A stretch of 61,743 nt of DNA from an uncultured Oscillospiraceae bacterium (lineage in GTDB: Bacteria > Bacillota > Clostridia > Oscillospirales > Oscillospiraceae): the NCBI GenBank assembly GCA_934572335.1, contig CAKTKU010000012.1:1-61743 (forward strand), read 5' to 3'. The notes beneath the pieces were generated by a model, which did not search any database, was not told the DNA's origin, and was given only the letters and a program-made list of their open reading frames with translations. A program made the translations under genes and the position numbers. Below are positions 8,720 through 16,503 of this stretch, piece by piece; within the stretch, counting starts at the first letter, position 1; each line of letters begins with the position of its first letter.

Positions 8720-9376
8720 ATGGATAAACTACTGACAGCAGAGGAAGCCATCCGGCACATCTGTGACGGCGACCGTATAATGATAGGCGGCTTCGGACTC
8801 CGCGGCTGCCCGGACGAGCTGGTGGACGAGCTTGTGCGCTCGAACAAAAAAGAGCTGACCATCGTCTCCAACGACCTCGGCTCTCCCAATCAGGGGCTTG
8901 GCCGTCTGCTCACGAACGGACAGATCAAAGGGCTCATAGGCAGCTACTATAACTGGAACCCCGAGGCGATAGAGGCATACAACAAGGGTGAGATAAGCGT
9001 GACGCTCGTGCCGCAGGGCACGCTTGCCGAGTCGATGCGCGCCGCCGGTATGGGCATCCCCGCGTACTACACGCCCACCTCCGCCGGCACCGACCTTGAA
9101 AAGGGCAAAGAGGTGCGCGAGTTCAACGGCAGAAAGTACGTCCTTGAAGAGGCAATACACACCGACGTTGCGCTCATCCGCGCGAAGAAGGCGGACACGC
9201 TCGGCAATCTCGTGTACAGCAAGACCGCGAGAAACTTCAACCCCGTCATGGCCATGGCGGCGACCTACACCATCGCGGAGGTCGACGAGATCGTCGAGCC
9301 GGGCGAGCTTGACCCCGAGGATATAGTCACGCCCCATATCTACGTCAACGCCATCGTGAAGAGGAGCGCAAAATGA
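8720..9376 (+). CDS. 3-oxoacid/acetoacetate-type CoA-transferase subunit A
   Basis: The 218-residue protein is a typical alpha subunit of class I CoA-transferases (AtoD/ScoA-like). It has DRIMIGGFGLRGCPDEL near the N-terminus and ADTLGNLVYSKTARNFNPVMA in the C-terminal half. With subunit B it moves CoA from a donor acyl-CoA to a free carboxylic acid. The start is ambiguous: ATG at 8720 was preferred, but TTG codons at 8696 and 8708 are in frame and the ribosome site is weak. It overlaps subunit B by four bases (ATGA), which implies coupled translation. It is the first gene of an apparent operon running to 13453. Confidence 0.9.
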   Translation: MDKLLTAEEAIRHICDGDRIMIGGFGLRGCPDELVDELVRSNKKELTIVSNDLGSPNQGLGRLLTNGQIKGLIGSYYNWNPEAIEAYNKGEISVTLVPQGTLAESMRAAGMGIPAYYTPTSAGTDLEKGKEVREFNGRKYVLEEAIHTDVALIRAKKADTLGNLVYSKTARNFNPVMAMAATYTIAEVDEIVEPGELDPEDIVTPHIYVNAIVKRSAK

Positions 9377-10047
9377 GAGAGTTTACAAAAGAAGAAAAGC
9401 AGGAACGCATAGCCAAAAACGTTGCGGCCGTCATAGACGCGGACAAGACCATGTCCTTTGTCAACCTCGGCGTCGGCATTCCCACGCTCGTGGCGAACTA
9501 CATCAAGCGCCCCGATGTCTACGTCATGGCGGAAAACGGCATGCTGGGTGTCGGTGCGGTTGCCCCGGCGGAGCTGGCGCACCCCGACCTTATCAACGCC
9601 GGACGCCAGAGCGTGCTGGAAACTCCGGGCTGCTCCTACACCGACAGCGCCTCCGCCTTCGGCATGATCCGCAGCGGCTATATCGACGCGACCGTCCTCG
9701 GCGCGTTTGAGGTCGACCAGGCGGCGGACGTCGCCAACTGGATAATCCCCGGCGGAAAGCAGCTGGGCGTGGGCGGCGCGATGGATCTCGTCTCCGGCGC
9801 GAAGAAGGTCATCATCGCCATGACGCACACCAGCAAGACCGGCGCGAAGCTCGTGAAAAAGTGCACCCTGCCGCTGACGGCGAAGGGCGCGGTGAGCATC
9901 GTCGTGACGGAGTACGCGGTGTTCTTCTGCGAGAATGGCGCGTGGGAGCTGAAAAAGCTCGCCGAGGGCGTTACGCTTGAGGAGCTTGCCTCCGTCACCG
10001 ATATAGAGTACAGCGTCAGCGCGGACCTCGCCGCGATGACCGAGTAA
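9373..10047 (+). CDS. 3-oxoacid/acetoacetate-type CoA-transferase subunit B
   Basis: This 224-residue beta subunit of the AtoA/ScoB type has the catalytic glutamate in AENGMLGVG (Glu54), which forms the glutamyl-CoA thioester intermediate. NLGVGIPTLV and GGAMDLV also match the family. The two-subunit enzyme could activate a short-chain oxo- or hydroxy-acid using acetyl-CoA or succinyl-CoA. Its position directly before a thiolase suggests that a 3-oxoacyl-CoA is the product. The real substrate is not determined by sequence. Confidence 0.92.
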   Translation: MREFTKEEKQERIAKNVAAVIDADKTMSFVNLGVGIPTLVANYIKRPDVYVMAENGMLGVGAVAPAELAHPDLINAGRQSVLETPGCSYTDSASAFGMIRSGYIDATVLGAFEVDQAADVANWIIPGGKQLGVGGAMDLVSGAKKVIIAMTHTSKTGAKLVKKCTLPLTAKGAVSIVVTEYAVFFCENGAWELKKLAEGVTLEELASVTDIEYSVSADLAAMTE

Positions 10048-10074
10048 AAAACTGAGATCAGAGGTAATAACGAC

Positions 10075-11274
10075 ATGGATAACATTGTGATAGTTGAAGC
10101 CTGCCGCACTGCGGTGGGCAAGTTCGGCGGCAGCCTCAAGCCCCTTTCCGCGGCGGATCTCGCCGTGGAGACCATGAAGGCCGCCATAGAGAGAAGCGGT
10201 ATAGACGTCAACGAGATCGACGAGGTCGATTTCGGCCAGTGCCGCCAGAGCTCCGACGCCTCCAACATCGCGCGCTATGCCGCGCTCAAGGCGGGCATAC
10301 CCGAGCGCGCGCCCGGCAACACCGTGATGTGCGCCTGCGCGTCCGGCATGCTGGCCGTGCGCGAGGGCATGGACTCCGTCCTCCTCGGGCAGAACAAGAC
10401 CGTGCTCGTCGGCGGCGTGGAGAGCATGACCAACGCCATCTATTATCTCTCCAACGTGCGCTGGGGTCTCAAGGCAGGAAGCACCGAGCTGAAGGACTCC
10501 CTCACCGAGGCACAGTTCTGCTCTCAGCCGACGGACATCTACGGCCGCTTCAACATGGGCATGACCGCCGAGAACATCGCCGAGAAGTACGGCATAACGC
10601 GGACCGAGCAGGACACGTTCGCCCTGCACTCGCAGGAGAAGGCCGCCAAGGCGATCGCCGAGGGGCGCTTCAAGGACGAGATAATCCCCCTGACCGTGCC
10701 GCAGGGCAAAAAGCAGCCCGACCTCATCTTCGACACGGACGAGTTCCCGCGCCAGACCTCTATGGAGGCGCTGGCAAAGCTCAAGCCCGCGTTCAAGCCC
10801 GACGGCAGCGTTACCGCCGGCAACGCCTCCGGCAGGAATGACGGCGCTTCCGCCCTCATCCTCACGACGGAGAGCCACGCCAAGGAGCTGGGGCTCGCCC
10901 CGCTCGCGCGCATCAAGGCCATCGCCAACGCCGGTGTCGACCCGAAGTACATGGGTCTCGGCCCCGTGGCGGCAGTGGAGCGCATCATGGCGCAGACCGG
11001 GTACACCCTCGGCGATATTCAGCTCATCGAGCTCAACGAGGCGTTCGCTTCCCAGTCGATCGCATGCATAAGACAGTTGAATCTTGAAGACAGAATGGAT
11101 ATTATAAATGTCAACGGCGGCGCGATAGCCCTCGGCCATCCGATCGGCTCGTCCGGCAGCCGCATAATCGTCACGCTCCTGCACGAGATGTGCAAGCGCA
11201 AGCTCGACCTCGGCCTTGCAACGCTGTGCGTCGCGGGCGGCATGGGCATGGCGGCAATAATAGAGACTGTCTGA
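10075..11274 (+). CDS. Acetyl-CoA C-acyltransferase (thiolase)
   Basis: The 399-residue protein has all thiolase signatures. The nucleophilic cysteine is in CACASGMLAV (Cys88). NEAFASQS, the GGAIALGHPIGSSGSR motif with the catalytic histidine, and CVAGGMGMAA with the second catalytic cysteine follow. It catalyses reversible thiolytic cleavage of a 3-oxoacyl-CoA into acetyl-CoA and a shortened acyl-CoA. The stem before the active-site Cys (NTVMCACASG) differs slightly from classical acetoacetyl-CoA thiolases, so a different chain or a substituted substrate is possible. It lies 27 bases after the CoA-transferase beta gene, with a GAGGT-type site upstream. Confidence 0.92.
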   Translation: MDNIVIVEACRTAVGKFGGSLKPLSAADLAVETMKAAIERSGIDVNEIDEVDFGQCRQSSDASNIARYAALKAGIPERAPGNTVMCACASGMLAVREGMDSVLLGQNKTVLVGGVESMTNAIYYLSNVRWGLKAGSTELKDSLTEAQFCSQPTDIYGRFNMGMTAENIAEKYGITRTEQDTFALHSQEKAAKAIAEGRFKDEIIPLTVPQGKKQPDLIFDTDEFPRQTSMEALAKLKPAFKPDGSVTAGNASGRNDGASALILTTESHAKELGLAPLARIKAIANAGVDPKYMGLGPVAAVERIMAQTGYTLGDIQLIELNEAFASQSIACIRQLNLEDRMDIINVNGGAIALGHPIGSSGSRIIVTLLHEMCKRKLDLGLATLCVAGGMGMAAIIETV

Positions 11275-11300
11275 AAACTTTAATTCAGGAGGTAAGCAGA

Positions 11301-12188
11301 ATGAGTTTTGACATGACCGGCACGATAGACATCCACGTCCACGCGGGTCCCTCCGTGGCGAACCGCCGCGTCGACACCGGAGACATGATGCTCGACGCGA
11401 TCCGCAGCGGTTATGATGCTTTCATCACCAAGGATCACTATTTCCCCAGCATGATGGGCACGGACATGATCACAAAGTTCCTCGGCGAGGGCAAGTGCAA
11501 AGCGTATGGCTGCATCGTGCTCAACAACTCCGTCGGCGGGATCAACATCCACGCGGTGGACGCCGCGTGCGCCATGGGCGCGAAGATAGTGTTCATGCCC
11601 ACGGTCTCCGCCCTCAACCACATCAACCACCACAAGAAGAAGGCCTTCGTGGGCGCGGGCAAGATGAAGATACCCGAGAAGCCCATCTACTATCTCGATG
11701 AGAACGGCGAGCTCAAGCCCGAGGTCGTCGAGGTCATCGAATACCTCGCGCAGTATCACCCGGAGGTCACACTCGCGACCGGACACGGCAGCGTTGAAGA
11801 GAGCAACAAGCTCATCGACAAGGCGGTCGAGGTCGGTCTCAAGAAGATACTGGTCAACCATCCGTTCTTTGACATCGACGCGACGCTGGATGATATGATA
11901 CACTGGGCAGACCAGGGTGCGTTTATCGAGCTGAACGCCGTTGTGTTCAACGCTGTCGAGCCCGCTGCGCACCATCTGGAGTTTGACATCGTCGAGCAGC
12001 TTTTCCAGAGCGTCGGCTGCGAGAAGCTCGTCGTCGACTCCGACATGGGGCAGGCAGTGTACATGCCGCCGGTCGACGGTCTGGCGAAGTTCGCAGAGAC
12101 CATCAAGACACGCTGCGGCGCGACGGATGAGCAGATGTACACCATGATGCACAGGAATCCCGCCTATCTCATCGGCTTTGAGGAGTAA
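11301..12188 (+). CDS. DUF6282-type amidohydrolase-like metal-dependent hydrolase
   Basis: The start at 11301 is set by AGGAGGT 7 bases upstream and gives 295 residues. The N-terminal IDIHVHAGPS carries the HxH metal ligands (His12, His14) of the amidohydrolase/PHP-like fold. Later conserved stretches are ATGHGSVEES, VNHPFF and DSDMGQ, which supply further likely metal or catalytic residues. The family is related to cytosolic metal-dependent hydrolases and has no settled function. Between a thiolase and a cupin/aldolase pair, it may hydrolyse a lactone, ring or amide intermediate of the same pathway. That role is inference from context. Confidence 0.8.
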   Translation: MSFDMTGTIDIHVHAGPSVANRRVDTGDMMLDAIRSGYDAFITKDHYFPSMMGTDMITKFLGEGKCKAYGCIVLNNSVGGINIHAVDAACAMGAKIVFMPTVSALNHINHHKKKAFVGAGKMKIPEKPIYYLDENGELKPEVVEVIEYLAQYHPEVTLATGHGSVEESNKLIDKAVEVGLKKILVNHPFFDIDATLDDMIHWADQGAFIELNAVVFNAVEPAAHHLEFDIVEQLFQSVGCEKLVVDSDMGQAVYMPPVDGLAKFAETIKTRCGATDEQMYTMMHRNPAYLIGFEE

Positions 12189-12261
12189 TCAAAGGTTATT
12201 CACCCCGGCACGCCGGAGTCTGTAACATATAGAAAATATAATCGTAAAGGAGAAATAAAAA

Positions 12262-12651
12262 ATGGCAAAACATCTTGATTGGGGCAAATGCGATTGGTTC
12301 AATCCCAAACCCACTGTGAAGCGCAAGGTATATCAGGGCAGCCAGCACTGCACCATCAGCATGGGCGTTATCCAGCCCGGTCACGTCCCCGGCCCGCACA
12401 AGCATGACTACGAGCAGACCGTCATCATCGTCAAGGGCAAGTGCGACTTCCACGTTGTCGAGGACGGCGTTGAGAACGTCTACACCTTCGATGCCGACAT
12501 CTCCAACGAGAACGGCGCCGCCTGCTTCATGACCATCCCCTCCAACGCAATGCACTGGATCGAGAATCCGTATGACAAGCCCTGCTACAACATGGATCTC
12601 TTCATCCCCAAGCGCACCGCCGACCGCGAGGAGAGCGTTGAAGTCCGCTGA
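12262..12651 (+). CDS. Cupin-domain protein
   Basis: The 129-residue protein is a single cupin barrel. Motif 1 is nearly canonical: PGHVPGPHKHDYEQ followed by VIIVKG, giving two histidines and a glutamate for metal binding. The motif 2 histidine lies in SNAMHWIENP. AGGAG precedes the ATG. Small cupins of this kind act as isomerases, dioxygenases or ligand sensors, and the sequence does not say which. The gene is cotranscribed with the aldolase 17 bases downstream, so a metabolic-enzyme role in the same pathway is more likely than regulation. Confidence 0.85.
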   Translation: MAKHLDWGKCDWFNPKPTVKRKVYQGSQHCTISMGVIQPGHVPGPHKHDYEQTVIIVKGKCDFHVVEDGVENVYTFDADISNENGAACFMTIPSNAMHWIENPYDKPCYNMDLFIPKRTADREESVEVR

Positions 12652-12667
12652 TCGGGGAGCCTGAGCC

Positions 12668-13453
12668 ATGGCAATAACAAGATCAGTCAAAGACAAGCTG
12701 AAAAACCACGAGACGGTTTTCGGCACGTTCTATAAGCTCAACAGCGCCATCGCCACGGAGATGCTCGGCTGGGCGGGGTTTGACTTCATCGTCATCGACG
12801 GCGAGCATTCCCCCATAGGCTATGAGAGCACCGAGAACATTATCCGCACGGCGGAGAATGTTGACCTCTCCACCATCGTGCGCGTTCCCTGCGCCTCGGA
12901 GGAGCATATCTTCCACGCGCTCGACAGCGGCGCTGTCGGCGTGCAGATACCCAACATGACGAGCGTGGAGCAGTTCCGCGAGAGCGTCAGCTCCTGCAAG
13001 TACTATCCCCTCGGCACCCGCGGTCTCTCCCGCGGCACGAGAAACGCCATGTTCGGCTTCTGGAACGAGGCTGAAAAGCCCTACGTCCAGGCGGCGAACG
13101 AGAAGAGCCTTGTCGTCGTGCACATCGAGAACAAGGAGATGGCGGACAAGGTCGAGGAGATCTGCCAGATACCCGAGATCGACGTGGTGTTTGTCGGTCC
13201 TGCCGACATGAGCCAGTCCCTCGGCATCCCCGGCAAGTCCAAGGACCCCCGCGTGGTCGAGATCGCTCTCAAGGTCATCGAGACCGCCGAGAAGTACGGC
13301 AAGGCGGGCGGCATCGCCTGCGGCCCGACCGACATGGATATGTACATCCAGCACGGCGCGCGCTATATCATGTACAGCTCTGATGCAGCCTTGTTTGCAA
13401 AGAGCCTGAAATCCACAGTTGCACAGTTCGCTCCTTACAGAGAGAACAAGTGA
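12668..13453 (+). CDS. HpcH/HpaI-family aldolase
   Basis: The 261-residue TIM barrel resembles 2-keto-3-deoxy acid aldolases (HpaI, GarL, RhmA). Recognisable elements are FIVIDGEHSP, the RVP strand, GVQIPNM, PLGTRGLSRGTRNAMFG, the metal-binding glutamate in HIENKEM, and FVGPADMSQSLGIPG with its aspartate. Such enzymes split 4-hydroxy-2-oxo acids into pyruvate (or oxaloacetate) and an aldehyde with a divalent metal. The aldehyde partner here is unknown. It is the last gene before the terminator at 13484, closing the operon that starts at 8720. Confidence 0.87.
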   Translation: MAITRSVKDKLKNHETVFGTFYKLNSAIATEMLGWAGFDFIVIDGEHSPIGYESTENIIRTAENVDLSTIVRVPCASEEHIFHALDSGAVGVQIPNMTSVEQFRESVSSCKYYPLGTRGLSRGTRNAMFGFWNEAEKPYVQAANEKSLVVVHIENKEMADKVEEICQIPEIDVVFVGPADMSQSLGIPGKSKDPRVVEIALKVIETAEKYGKAGGIACGPTDMDMYIQHGARYIMYSSDAALFAKSLKSTVAQFAPYRENK

Positions 13454-13483
13454 TCGCGGTTTTAGGCAGCGGATAAAAACCGA

Positions 13484-13518
13484 CGCCGCCGGGAGCGTTT
13501 GTTCCCGGCGGTGTTTTC
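13484..13518 (+). terminator. Rho-independent terminator
   Basis: A stem around CCGCCGGGA / TCCCGGCGG (13486-13494 with 13503-13511), extended with mismatches, is followed by TGTTTTCTTT. It ends the CoA-transferase-to-aldolase operon. Confidence 0.8.
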
Positions 13519-13560
13519 TTTAAAATATAATGGCAAAATAAGTAAATTAGGAGCTTGTAT

Positions 13561-14739
13561 ATGAACAGTCTGCTTGCAATTTTCCTTATAATCACGCTGG
13601 GGTATTTCCTCGGCTCCGTGTCCGTAAAGGGGCTGTCGCTGGGCACATCCGGCATACTCATCATCGCGCTCGTGTTCGGACATTTCGGCGTTGAGATACC
13701 CGCCATCGTGAAAAACTTCGGTCTTGCGCTCTTCGTCGGCACTGTCGGCATGATCGCAGGTCCCGTGTTCTTCCGCAACTTCAAAAAAGGCGTGTACGCC
13801 TTCCTCACCCTCGGCATTTTCATCGTCGTGTGCGGCGGAGGGATCACGATGCTGCTGGCAAAGCTGATGGATATCCGCTTTGACCTCGCCATCGGCATCT
13901 TCACCGGCGCGCTGACCTCCACCCCCGGTCTTGCCGCGGCGACGGAGGCGACGAACGCCGCCTTTGCCGCGAACGGGGAGAACATCAAGTCCCTCGCCTC
14001 AGTCGGCTACGGCATCGCGTACCCGTTCGGCGTGGTGGGCGTGGTGCTATTCGTCCAGCTCTTCCCCAAGTTCGTCAAGTGCAACATTGAGGAGGCGACA
14101 AAGAAGCTGCACGACAGCCTTCACGACGCCGACATCGGCGACGCGGAGGAGGGGAGCGGTGACACACTCACCGACTCCAACCGTTTCAAGCTGCTTGAGC
14201 CGTTCGGCATCCTGCCAATCGCGTTCGTCACGGTCTTCGGCATCATGCTGGGACTTTTAGAGATACCTCTCCCCGGCGGGATGAGCTTTTCCCTCGGCAC
14301 GGCGGGCGGTCCGCTCTTCATCGGGCTCATCATCGGTCACTTCGGGCATATCGGCAAGCTCTCGCTCACATCGCCCTCCGGCACGCTCAAGGTCATGCGC
14401 GAGCTGGGGCTGGTGCTGTTCCTGCTCGGCGCGGGGACGGAAGCGGGCGCAGGCTTCATCGAGGTCCTGCAGGAGCAGGGCGTGAAGCTTTTCCTCCTCG
14501 GCGTTGTGATAACGCTGCTGCCGATGCTGCTCGCGTGCCTGCTGGCAAAGCTCGCCTTCAAGCTCGACACGCTCACGACGCTTGGCTCTGTCTGCGGCGG
14601 CATGACGTCCACCCCGGCGCTCGGCGCGCTCATCTCCCTCTGCGGCAGTGAGGACGTTGCGGCGTCCTACGCGGCGACGTACCCGTTCGCCCTCGTGTGC
14701 ATGGTGCTCGGCGCGCAGTTCATGGCGATACTGTGGTGA
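13561..14739 (+). CDS. AspT/YidE-type membrane exchanger (AAE family)
   Basis: The protein has 392 residues and about ten transmembrane segments in two homologous halves: GTVGMIAGPVFF...TSTPGLAAATEA, then LGAGTEAGAGF...GGMTSTPALGALISL. This duplicated GxxTSTPxL pattern is that of the AspT/YidE/YbjL (AAE exchanger) fold. The cytosolic linker lacks obvious TrkA_C domains and is short and acidic. Relatives exchange dicarboxylates or amino acids, for example aspartate for alanine. Here it may exchange a pathway acid for its product. AGGAG lies 7 bases before ATG 13561, and the gene is followed at 19 bases by a CoA-transferase gene. Confidence 0.85.
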   Translation: MNSLLAIFLIITLGYFLGSVSVKGLSLGTSGILIIALVFGHFGVEIPAIVKNFGLALFVGTVGMIAGPVFFRNFKKGVYAFLTLGIFIVVCGGGITMLLAKLMDIRFDLAIGIFTGALTSTPGLAAATEATNAAFAANGENIKSLASVGYGIAYPFGVVGVVLFVQLFPKFVKCNIEEATKKLHDSLHDADIGDAEEGSGDTLTDSNRFKLLEPFGILPIAFVTVFGIMLGLLEIPLPGGMSFSLGTAGGPLFIGLIIGHFGHIGKLSLTSPSGTLKVMRELGLVLFLLGAGTEAGAGFIEVLQEQGVKLFLLGVVITLLPMLLACLLAKLAFKLDTLTTLGSVCGGMTSTPALGALISLCGSEDVAASYAATYPFALVCMVLGAQFMAILW

Positions 14740-14758
14740 GCGTACAGGAGAAATAAAC

Positions 14759-16216
14759 ATGAAATATATACCTGAAAAACTGAGAACGCGCGTCATGTCC
14801 GCGGAGGACGCCGCGGCGCTCATCGGCGAGAATATGTGCGTGGGCTTTTCCGGCTTCACGCTCGTGGGCAACCCGCGCGTCATCCCCGCCGCTATCGCAA
14901 AGCTCGGCAAGGCAAAGAACATGAGCGTGCTCACCGGCGCGTCCGTGGATGATTCGCTCGACGGGGCGCTGGCGCGCGCGGGGCTGATGAAGTACCGCAC
15001 GCCGTACCAGAGCAACAAATCCGTCCGCGCGGGCGTGAACGCGGGGGAGATCGGCTATAACGATTTTCATCTCAGCCATCTGCCCGTCATGCTCGACCAC
15101 GGCGTGGGACCGCATGTGGACTTTGCGATCGTGGAATGCTCCGGCATCACGGACAGAGGGCTCATCCCGCCCGCGTCCGTCGGCGCGGCGGATGCCTTTG
15201 TGCGCAACGCGGACAAGGTCATCGTTGAGCTCAACGAGACCATCCCCGGCGCACTCTACGGCATGCATGACATCTATACCGCCGGGGACAGACCCATCCC
15301 CATCACCAGCGCCGCCGACAGGATAGGCACGCCGTATATACCCTGCCCCATGGAGAAGATCGCCGCCGTCGTGCTCACGAACGACCCCGGCACGTACCCC
15401 AGCTTCAAGGAGCCGGACGACATCTCCCTCGCTCTGTCGGAGAATATCGTCGCCTTCCTCAAGGCGGAGATAGCCGCGGGACGCCAGCCGAAGAACCTCC
15501 GCCCGATACAGTCCGGCGTGGGCAACGTCGCCAACGCCGTGCTCGCAGGGCTGGAAAAGGACTTCACAGGTCTGAGCATGTATACCGAGGTCATGCAGGA
15601 CAGCGCCTTTGAGCTTGTGAAAAAGGGCGTCATCACCTCCGGCTCGGCCACGGCGCTCTCACTCTCCGAGGCGATGCAGCGCGAGCTGTACGATAATATC
15701 GATTTTTACAAAAAGCATATCGTCATCCGCCCGCAGGAGATCGCCAACAACCCGGAGGTCGTCCGCCGGATGCAGCTGATCGCCATGAACACGCCCATCG
15801 AGGTCGATATTTACGGCAACGTCAACTCCACCCATGTCATGGGCACGAAGATCATGAACGGCATCGGCGGCAGCGGCGACTTTGCCCGCAACGCGGGGCT
15901 GACGATCTTCGCCACGGGCTCGCTCGCCAAGGGCGGCGCAATATCCTGCGTTGTCCCCATGGTCAGCCATGTTGACCACACCGAGCACGATGTGGACGTT
16001 ATCGTCACCGAATACGGCGCGGCCGACCTCCGCTGGAAGACCCCGCGCGAGCGCGCAAAGCTCATCATCGAAAACTGCGCGCACCCGGATTATCGCCCGC
16101 AGCTTCGGGAATACTTTGCAGAGGCGTGCGCGACCTCCGGCGGGCAGACGCCCCATGTGCTGTCCAAGGCGCTCAGCTGGCACCAGCGCTATGTCGAAAC
16201 GGGCAGCATGAAGTGA
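14759..16216 (+). CDS. Acetyl-CoA hydrolase/succinyl-CoA:acetate CoA-transferase family protein
   Basis: The 485-residue single-chain class I CoA-transferase is of the Cat1/YgfH/AarC type. It has the CoA-loop motif SGVGNVANAV and the catalytic glutamate in MYTEVMQD. GGSGDFARNA and HVDHTEHDVDVIVTEYGAADLR match the C-terminal domain. It would exchange CoA between acetate and succinate, propionate or a pathway acid. A second, different CoA-transferase in one island suggests that two acids are activated or released. CAGGAG precedes the ATG. It is cotranscribed with the upstream exchanger. Confidence 0.9.
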   Translation: MKYIPEKLRTRVMSAEDAAALIGENMCVGFSGFTLVGNPRVIPAAIAKLGKAKNMSVLTGASVDDSLDGALARAGLMKYRTPYQSNKSVRAGVNAGEIGYNDFHLSHLPVMLDHGVGPHVDFAIVECSGITDRGLIPPASVGAADAFVRNADKVIVELNETIPGALYGMHDIYTAGDRPIPITSAADRIGTPYIPCPMEKIAAVVLTNDPGTYPSFKEPDDISLALSENIVAFLKAEIAAGRQPKNLRPIQSGVGNVANAVLAGLEKDFTGLSMYTEVMQDSAFELVKKGVITSGSATALSLSEAMQRELYDNIDFYKKHIVIRPQEIANNPEVVRRMQLIAMNTPIEVDIYGNVNSTHVMGTKIMNGIGGSGDFARNAGLTIFATGSLAKGGAISCVVPMVSHVDHTEHDVDVIVTEYGAADLRWKTPRERAKLIIENCAHPDYRPQLREYFAEACATSGGQTPHVLSKALSWHQRYVETGSMK

Positions 16217-16310
16217 AAAAGTGCACCCAACAGCTGCCAATCCTGCGTTTTTGTTAAAAAACCTTAAAATATCCGACATATTTCGTTTGTATCTCCGTGC
16301 AAAAATCAAA

Positions 16311-16378
16311 TATCGATTATTTCGATAAATATGTTTGATACAATCCGTTTGATAAATGCACGACAAAAATGTTTTAAT
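16311..16378 (+). promoter_or_regulatory. Predicted LysR operator and upstream promoter of the tct operon
   Basis: The perfect interrupted palindrome TATCGATTATTTCGATA (16311-16327; ATCGA-N5-TCGAT, a 15-bp LysR-type box) lies ahead of TTGATA (16349-16354)-N18-TTTAAT (16373-16378). Its centre is about 66 bases upstream of the expected start. The match to the other two island promoters suggests shared control. Confidence 0.45.
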
Positions 16379-16410
16379 ATAGTCACAAGATACAAAACGA
16401 AGGCCGGACA

Positions 16411-16476
16411 TGACCGACTGTATTATTTTCCTTGTCTATATGACCGATTGAAAAAGACGGTCGATTAGAATATAAT
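16411..16476 (+). promoter_or_regulatory. Strong sigma-70 promoter of tctC with GACCG repeats
   Basis: TTGAAA (16448-16453)-N17-TATAAT (16471-16476) is a near-consensus promoter 28 bases before the tctC start. TGACCGAYTG occurs at 16411 and 16441, exactly 30 bp apart, and CGGTC at 16458 makes an inverted repeat with the second copy across the -35 element. This looks like a separate operator. Confidence 0.65.
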
Positions 16477-16503
16477 CAAAACATTATTAAAAGGAGAAGA
16501 CAC

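Noticed and set aside
9340..11184. 614-codon minus-strand frame opposite CoA-transferase B and thiolase
   Set aside because: Antisense shadow; the plus-strand products are unmistakable and the frame has no start signal.
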